From assembly GCA_032191485.1 (NCBI GenBank), contig JAVDOI010000003.1:13271813-13335812 (forward strand): DNA of 64,000 bases. Direction: 5' to 3'. Made by a program: the position numbers and the translations under genes. Below are positions 57,681 through 64,000 of the stretch, piece by piece; the first letter of the stretch is position 1, and each line of letters begins with the position of its first letter. The notes beneath the pieces were generated by a model. It saw only the letters and a list, made by a program, of their open reading frames with translations, ran no database searches and was not told the origin of the DNA. This stretch comes from Leptoclinus maculatus (lineage: Eukaryota > Chordata > Actinopteri > Perciformes > Stichaeidae).

Positions 57681-59159
57681 TTTTTTTGTTATAAGTTTTG
57701 TTCTAGTAGAGTGCATAATATGGTTAACTGCACTCTATCTATCTACTCCCTCCCTCTCTAACTAACTGCAATGAGTGTTCTCAGGCTTGTGTGTATGCAT
57801 GAAGTCAGTTGCTGAGATATGAGTGTTGTAAGTGCACAAGGGATTAGCAGCTCAAACATTGATCACTGATAAGCTACAAAAAGGGGTAATGCATCTAGTC
57901 ACTGTCTCTACAGTGTTCATCCTCTCAGCGCTCAACTAAGACACATTCTGTATGTAAAACAATACAAAAAAAAAGACATCGCCTGCCCTGATGAAATCCT
58001 TGTTTGACATAGCAAGCCAAGATCCCCCCCCCCAGACAAAAACAAGTCATTACTATTAGTCAAAAGAGATCAAAGACATACCCCAGCTGAACACAGTGTT
58101 TGGGATTGTAGCCTCTGACAGCCATCTGCACTGGTAAGATGGGAACAAGCATTAGCTACTGATAGCAAAGGGGGTCCAAGTTTTAGCGTCAGCTCTGATA
58201 AATTTGTGCAAAGCTACACTTCACGTGGAGGGTGGAAGTGTATGCAGAAAACAGTTGGGAGGGGAGGAGGAGACGGAAAGAAAAAGTGAAGATAGTTTAG
58301 AAGTTTATAAGAACATGAAGGGAAAAAAATAAAATGGGAAAGAACAGCAGAGAAGCTAAGAGGAGTGGAGGGGCAGAGGGCTAGTGGGCGAGTTTAGATA
58401 GAGGATTGGTGAGAAAGACTAGAGGGAAAAACAGAAAGAAAGCCTGTCCCTCAGTGAGACAAATTGGCAAGGAGTTCAGAGTAAGCAAACGTCTTCATCT
58501 CAAAGCCTGTGGAGCAACGGATGCCCAGGACAAATCAACACGTTGCACAGTTTGCCTGCATAAAACGCAAATACCGTCAGCTTCAAAAACTATGAGTTTT
58601 CCTTGGAGCATATGAGCAGGGGTTTGCTCCTCTGGGCCTACTGAATCGGTCTGCGAATCGATCACAAAAACAGCATTTCAAAGGATTCGAGGAACTATGG
58701 GGTCTTTCTCTTTCACAGACTTTAACAAAACAGACTCCAACATAGACAGCCCTGCAGACACTTGTGGCTGTGGGGTCCCAAAAGGCTTAAAGATGTCTCT
58801 CGTCTTTTCACCACCACTCATACGAGCTCAGTGAAAACAGCAGTATATCAGTCTAGTTCTGTGCATCCAATACAAGGCAAAGTCTGAGGAAGTTGGAAGT
58901 AGTAAACAGAGAAAAAAAAAGGAATGGGGCCTGAGCAAAGACGGAGAAAGATGGGAGCCAAGATAAAAAAAAAGGTTTGGACTGAAGCCCAACTCTAGAG
59001 AGCAAGATTCAGATGTTGGGGAGGAAGGGTGCCTTATGCGCATTGGTGACACTGACCAAGCTCGAAACCTACATGCAGCAGCTTAGACATGTGTTTTGGC
59101 TATCAGAGCCATTAAAATCCCATTACATAGTGCAACAACAGAGACTTTAAGAATCATTT
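57681..59159. other. unique noncoding DNA, no gene
   Basis: C-run near 58025-58033, purine-rich 58255-58450 and 58890-58980. No recognised repeat or exon. Confidence 0.5.
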
Positions 59160-59600
59160 ATCATGTAAATTTACCATGAATGATGTATTTGCATGCATAA
59201 AGATACACATTGTTTAACATTTAATGGTTCTGCTGCAATTTATCAGTATCATAAATTGAGATATAAAATGCATACAACAACTTTTATGATTAATAACGGG
59301 ATATTTAACTGGTGGGGAATGAGACCACTGAAGCTTTGCCACTTAGTCAAATTCAGAAAGAGGTCGTTGGTTACTTGTTTCTCATGTAGATTGTCATTGT
59401 CAGACATTCAGTCAATACAAACAATGTTGCATTCTTTACAGTGGAGGCTAATGGTGTCCTGACCTACAGGGGAGGAATGCCAACTCTCCCCACAGCTGCA
59501 CACTAAATCCAAGAGCCAGAGTGGACTCTGGGATCAAAGGTCACCAAGGATGTGACTTGATCCTACACTATCAATGGACACAGGGTCCTGGCCTTTGGCA
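59160..59600. promoter_or_regulatory. candidate regulatory block with octamer and DR1 site
   Basis: Octamer on the minus strand (ATTTGCAT 59187-59194), ATGATTAATAACGGG near 59287, CAGTCAATACAAAC near 59409, and GGATCAAAGGTCA at 59531-59543, a near-perfect DR1 element of the kind bound by HNF4, RXR or COUP-TF receptors. No simple repeats in 0.44 kb. Binding is inferred. Confidence 0.4.
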
Positions 59601-59849
59601 ACCGTGCTCTCAATGGGGAATAGCAACAGGACAAATGATAAAGAGAAAGGATCAGAAAAGAACTATACAGCACAAGAATAACACACTTGTTTTTCAGAGA
59701 AGAAAACTAAAGCACAACATGAAGATGATCAATATGTGTGTGCCCTATTTGATGATAATTTGAAACAAATGTACATGATTCTGATGCACCAGGCATACTA
59801 ATGTCAATGTTAGAAGTGGCAAAAAGAAAGCAAACAACCCACACGGTCA

Positions 59850-60090
59850 TATTTTCATGACTTTTAGGATCATTACATTAACTTACATTCATTGCCTGGA
59901 GACTTACCCTATCCCTAAACCAAGTATTTACCCTAAAACGTAATGATTTACACTTTGTCCTCATAAGGAAGGCGAGTCCCCACAATGTGACTGTGTAAAC
60001 AGATTTAAGTCCCCACAACGCGGGTAAAACACGCCCAAACACATTCAAACACACTTATTCACACACGTGAATGGGTGTCGTTTCTCATTA
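59850..60090 (+). mobile_element. teleost interspersed repeat with GTCCCCACAA motifs
   Basis: CATTCATTGCCTGGAGACTT and TACCCTATCCCTAAACC are followed by GTCCTCATAAGGAAGGCGAG and two GTCCCCACAA words (59976-59985 and 60009-60018) around TGTGACTGTGTAAACAGATT. I recall this word order from a repeat widespread in percomorph fish. Class unknown to me. Diverged, no coding capacity, borders approximate. Confidence 0.7.
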
Positions 60091-60499
60091 ATTATTAGTT
60101 ACTGTATTTCTTCCACAGGAGGCATTACTCAGATGACAAACACATCCAGTCAACTAAACAGATAATGAGCAATTTTTGGTAAGTGTCTGCGATTGTTAGG
60201 TCATTAGGACTCAGGGCTGTGTGTGTGAACCATTTTAATTGCAACCCCTGGACACAGGCATAAAGTCTGTAAATAACCCAGCCACTTCGTTAATGTGTTC
60301 ATCATTATCCCATTCCATCATCTGGATGGAAATAGCGTTTTGGTATTGCTTTAACCCCAAGGAGCTAGCTAAATAACAATTTAACAGAACGGACCAACTA
60401 CCGAAATATTTTTTACCAGTAAAAACTTAAGTGCCAGTGGACCCATAAATTTGGGTTTCCAAGCTGTGATATTCGGGGGGTGTGAATGCCCATAAATGT
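60091..60499. other. unique spacer, AT-rich
   Basis: TCATTAATTATTAGTTACTG near 60085-60105 is a TAAT cluster. Otherwise nothing recognised. Confidence 0.4.
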
Positions 60500-61060
60500 G
60501 GAGTCACCTCCACAATGAGCAAGAGACAGAGCAACAGAGGGAGAGCCTTTGCATCGGCCCATTTCACACTTCATAAAGCAGCGACATATTTATCCCATTC
60601 ATACTCGCATGTCTCTTCAACCAGGTAACGGCTATTCAACTTGAAATGATTCATTTGCTCAGTCATTTTCCCCACTTAGTTTGGGGGTTTTAAGTGCCAA
60701 GTTTCAGAATACTGCATTGTGCGACAATGTTTTTACCTGATGTTTTTATCTCACTGCAGGGAATGAGCAGGGAATTACCCCTTGCCCGTAACTACAATCT
60801 TTAAAAAACCCAAACACACGCTGCTTAGAAAGAGGCTGTAAAAAATATGCAGTGAAACGGGCTGGTAAATATCCCACCTCTGGATGAGCAATTTACTAAA
60901 CCTTGTAATACGCCGAAAAAAAAAAAGCAGCATATAAACGGCGTTCTTTTTTTCCAAATTAGTCAGCATTTCTACATAACATTTCACGATAAAGACATAA
61001 AGTGGTATATAATTCGGTCCTTTGAGAGACATGCAGAGTTGAGGTCAAAAGGGTAAGCCT
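60500..61060. promoter_or_regulatory. candidate regulatory block
   Basis: Complex sequence with CTTTGCATCGG, GGAATTACCCC near 60771, GAGCAATTTAC near 60886, CAAATTAGTCAGC near 60955 and TATATAATTCGG near 61005. An A-run (about 60917-60927) interrupts it. Open frames have no domain. Confidence 0.38.
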
Positions 61061-61379
61061 CAGGTAAATGTGAGGCAGTGGGAGTACACACTCTTGCCTC
61101 TTATTCCTGTCTGATTTAAGAGAATCCATAGGGGGCCTGTGGTAAACACAGCAGGGACGTGAACCTTCAGGAGTGGGAGAATGAGGGGCTGGTGTTGTAC
61201 TTAGGCTTCATATAATGACCAACGAGCCCCCCCCCCCCCTCTTCTTCAATCCCCACATACCACCTCCCACTCCACCATTCCTGCCCCAATTCTATAGGTT
61301 TGACCACTAAAACCCTCATTCAACCTGTGTATATACGAGAAACCTTTCTTCTTCCTCCACTCTTTTTCCCTTCTCCAGT
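61061..61379. other. spacer with C-run
   Basis: C-run of about 12 at 61228-61240, pyrimidine-rich to 61379. Confidence 0.55.
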
Positions 61380-61700
61380 TCAGTACTCCCTCACTCCAGT
61401 GAGAGGCAGGTCCTTTTCAGACGGCTGGCCGAGCTCCCGCTGCTTTATGGGGGAAGTATTGTGATCCCGCGAGCTCTCTCGGGGGGGATCAGCACTTACG
61501 AGGGCTGATAGAGCTGCTGATTTGATCTTCTCTTCTTTCACAGCCTTTCTCGAGTTTTCATCAAAACTTCTTGGCCCACTCGCCATGGGAAGCCTCGGCG
61601 CAAATGTGATTCTTCTGTGTCCGTGAAACAGACATCATCTGTGACAGTGGAGACACTGATGAGGACAGAGATACCAGAGAGAATAGGGGGCTGAACTTCA
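61380..61700. other. possible exon or regulatory block (unresolved)
   Basis: Minus strand: ATG at 61586-61584 opens MASGPRSFDENSRKAVKEEK and runs 29 codons to a consensus donor (CTC-GTAAGT, GT at 61499-61498); the unspliced frame continues to 61380. Plus strand: a polypyrimidine-AG acceptor-like site ends at about 61542 and is followed by an open frame of 49 codons. The two readings are mutually exclusive as coding. No family is recognised in either, and no partner exon is identified. The block is otherwise complex, as in the regulatory candidates. Confidence 0.2.
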
Positions 61701-62499
61701 CATCAACCCAGCCACATGAAAGCAGTGAAACGCTAAATATTCAGCAATGCTTCAAACACTTCTTCCAATATTTAAAAGCCATTCCATCCCCACAGACAGT
61801 CATCCTCATTTTAGTGAGCCGCACTGGATCATACGTGTGCACTTCCAAGAGTTCAATCACTTTAAAGGGGCATTAAATAATCTATGGAATTTAATCAATC
61901 TTTTTTTTTACCTTCCAAAGAATTACAGTTCTAAGACATTGTTTACAGTGGCCTCTAATTTTCAGACATAATCTGTGTTAGAGAGTACTGAAGTTAAGAG
62001 TGCAATTCATTAATAGTCTAGTTATAACATCCATCAAATAATAATGTAGCATGTCAAACACAGTGTATTATGTATACTGAACATTACTGCTGACACTATG
62101 CCTCATTGACCAATGAAAAACATTTCCGTGTCTGGTTCCATTTTTGGCAAAGTCACATAACTGTCACATAAAAAAAGCATGTTGTTATTGGTGACCACTT
62201 CTGCAATAACAATCTCTGTTCCCAGATAGTTGCCTAATAGTTGATTAGCATACACATGTGAGTGGCCTAAGGGAGTATCTGGGCGCCAGTTATTGCCGAC
62301 TATATGCTACTTGCGTAGTGGACACCCGAGTCACTGTGGAAGCGGTTCTCACAACTGTTCTCTCAGTGTTGCAGCTCAGCATTCATTCAAACACAATCCA
62401 AGCATGCAAGCAAATCTCACTTGGTAACTTTCAAATCACAGGACATGGCTCCATTGGTATTTTTTTTTTTGTATTTCATAGTTTCATCATTTATGCTTT
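61701..62499. other. unique noncoding DNA, no gene
   Basis: AT-rich, T-run near 61900-61908 and 62459-62470. No recognised repeat. Confidence 0.5.
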
Positions 62500-63330
62500 A
62501 CTGTTACTCCCACTGGTTTGATGCAGTGATGGAGTCTGGGAGGTGAGCGTAGGTTGAAAGCAGTTGTTTTTGTTAGTTTGGACACCTGGAAGCCACCACT
62601 GGCTAACACTCACAGTCAATGGCTTTCACAGTGTAATTGTTTGATTCATGTCGTTTCTGCTTGATTTTGAAGAATGTTCTGCAAAATGTGAATGCAACTG
62701 TGGTAATTTATTGTTTCAGCACTGCAACACAGTTAGAGGGGTTTGCTATTGGTAACCAAAGATGACGCATTACAAGCACTGCCAGTGGTTTGAAATGATA
62801 CACACACCTCGTTTGGAAGTTTCGTGAACGTCGTGTGGATGGATGAAAGCAGATCGGGGCTATATTTGCATAATGTATTCATATTTTCTTTTGCTAACGT
62901 GAGATATGTTTGCAGCTAATAGTCATATTCACAATACATTACACAAATTAGTTAGCTAAGGCGTTCACAAACTTTTGTTGCCAGATCCTGCGAGACTGTG
63001 TTGCTGAGACAGAGAAAGGTTCGTTTTCTCCGGATTTATCTCTCTGAAAAACGCCATTTCCGCGTCAGAATGTTCGGAAGGAAATGTGGGATATATGGTT
63101 CCAATATTTATGGCGACTATGGAGCGAAATAATTGGTCATAATCTGTGTTCACAATCACTTCTCCCAACTGGAGTGAATTGACTCAGGACCTGCCGCTAG
63201 TCCTAAAGGGGCGGGGCAGGGGCAAAACCCATGTGACACATATATAGGAAACTTACTCTCAGTGTGATGTCTATGTTCTAAACTGTCTCTATGATAACAA
63301 TGCCGCTGGCAACACACGTCTGCTTTTACG
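62500..63330. other. unique or unrecognised repeat DNA
   Basis: Includes a minus-strand octamer (ATTTGCAT 62864-62871) and a GGGGCGGGGCAGGGGC GC-box-like word near 63208. The texture resembles decayed interspersed repeats, but I cannot match it to a family. No gene. Confidence 0.35.
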
Positions 63331-63924
63331 GTTAGCAATACGGTCCACATACATTGTTCTGTGACAGTAAAAACTCAGTACACCTTTACAGGACTAGTGC
63401 ACGACAATGTCACTGAGTGAAACAGCCCAGACCTGCTGTATTGTGCTTTGATATCCTTGTGGATAACAGCAGAGTGCAACAGTTATTGTAAACTGATAGT
63501 GAAGGCTTACCCGGGGAAATCCCATTGGCATGGCCGGCATTTACTGGTAAACCAAAACACAAAGCCAATAATCTCTGTGTCATTAGGAGTGATTTTTCTC
63601 CACTCAACCTAATGTGATGACAGAGATAAAACCATGCCGGTCTAACTGTACACAGGAGAATGAGAGGCGCTGTTCGCCAGACAAATAATGACAGTGCTAA
63701 CAGGAACTGACTCAACATTGTAATGGCCACTGTGAGAAGTATTAATGGGGATAATATAGTTTCTAAATTCCACTATTGAAGGTTTAAACTGAGAATATGT
63801 AACACGTTTTAAAAAGCTGAATTTTAAACAGTTAAGTACAAAAAATCAAATGTGAAGAGTACTTGACAACACAGAGGTTTTGCCCTTTTGCTGTATTTTC
63901 TTTTTTCGGGGATTTTTTTTACAG
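63331..63924. other. unique spacer ending in a polypyrimidine-AG
   Basis: No gene. The last bases (TTTTTTTTACAG, to 63924) resemble a splice acceptor. Confidence 0.45.
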
Positions 63925-64000
63925 GGTCGTTTAAATCATCACGTACATCCATAACGACGTGTTCCAAAGCGCCTACCGCCAGAGAAAAAGGGAGCTCTTA
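63925..64000 (+). other. possible partial exon at window edge
   Basis: After the acceptor-like ACAG at 63921-63924, one plus frame (starting at 63927) stays open to the window end. A second plus frame, open only from 63935, reads more protein-like (YIHNDVFQSAYRQRKREL) but has a TAA directly upstream and no AG after that stop to start it. On the minus strand an open frame (LPFSLAVGALEHVVMDVRDD) runs leftward to CCT-GTAAAA, a weak donor. None is a recognised family. It could equally be a conserved noncoding block cut by the edge. Confidence 0.2.

Overview
This window looks like gene-poor vertebrate nuclear DNA, most likely from a percomorph teleost fish. That identification rests on three things. 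Four interspersed sequences (about 14.7-15.1, 27.6, 38.7 and 59.9 kb) resemble repeat families that I recall, from memory, as abundant in percomorph genomes. Perfect dinucleotide microsatellites are very dense. Long TAAT-rich single-copy blocks are interleaved with them. There is no operon structure, no run of bacterial-type open reading frames, no rRNA or tRNA gene, and no CRISPR array.

I find no intact protein-coding gene in 64 kb. The longest open frames are products of microsatellites and purine/pyrimidine-biased tracts, or look like chance. The only coding remnants I can support are a decayed BED zinc finger of a hAT-type DNA transposon (47.64-47.87 kb, with a probable hAT end at 48.05 kb) and, more weakly, a minus-strand reading frame of about 245 codons broken by one stop (45.87-46.61 kb). 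Two places have splice-like signals next to short open frames and might be exons: 61.38-61.70 kb and the last 76 bases. Both are weak. The window is therefore either a gene desert or the inside of a very large intron; the sequence alone does not say which.

Layout. 0-4.8 kb: CA arrays and featureless unique DNA. 4.8-6.3 kb: two candidate regulatory blocks with octamer (ATGCAAAT) sites. 6.9-15.4 kb: GA array, a 130-bp CT/GA palindrome, several candidate blocks, a 20-bp perfect palindrome and one interspersed repeat. 17.3-21.0 kb: the densest run of TAAT-rich candidate blocks. 21-27 kb: compound microsatellites, a hairpin of two CTCF-like cores, and CTG and ACTG arrays. 27.6-37.1 kb: an interspersed repeat, candidate blocks including one of 0.8 kb with a 22-bp perfect palindrome, and G-runs of 26 and 22. 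37-48.1 kb: a teleost repeat, a 0.55-kb candidate block, a G-quadruplex-prone hexanucleotide array, and the two coding relics. 48.8-64 kb: further candidate blocks, inverted GT/CA arrays, a third repeat and a DR1 nuclear-receptor site.

Entries called candidate regulatory blocks share these properties: absence of low-complexity sequence, clusters of homeodomain-type TAAT/ATTA cores, sometimes POU octamers, and no sustained open frame. They resemble vertebrate conserved noncoding elements in texture, but conservation cannot be measured from one sequence, so each call is inference. If they are real, they would act together as long-range enhancers of a developmental gene outside the window or hosting it. 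I cannot name that gene.
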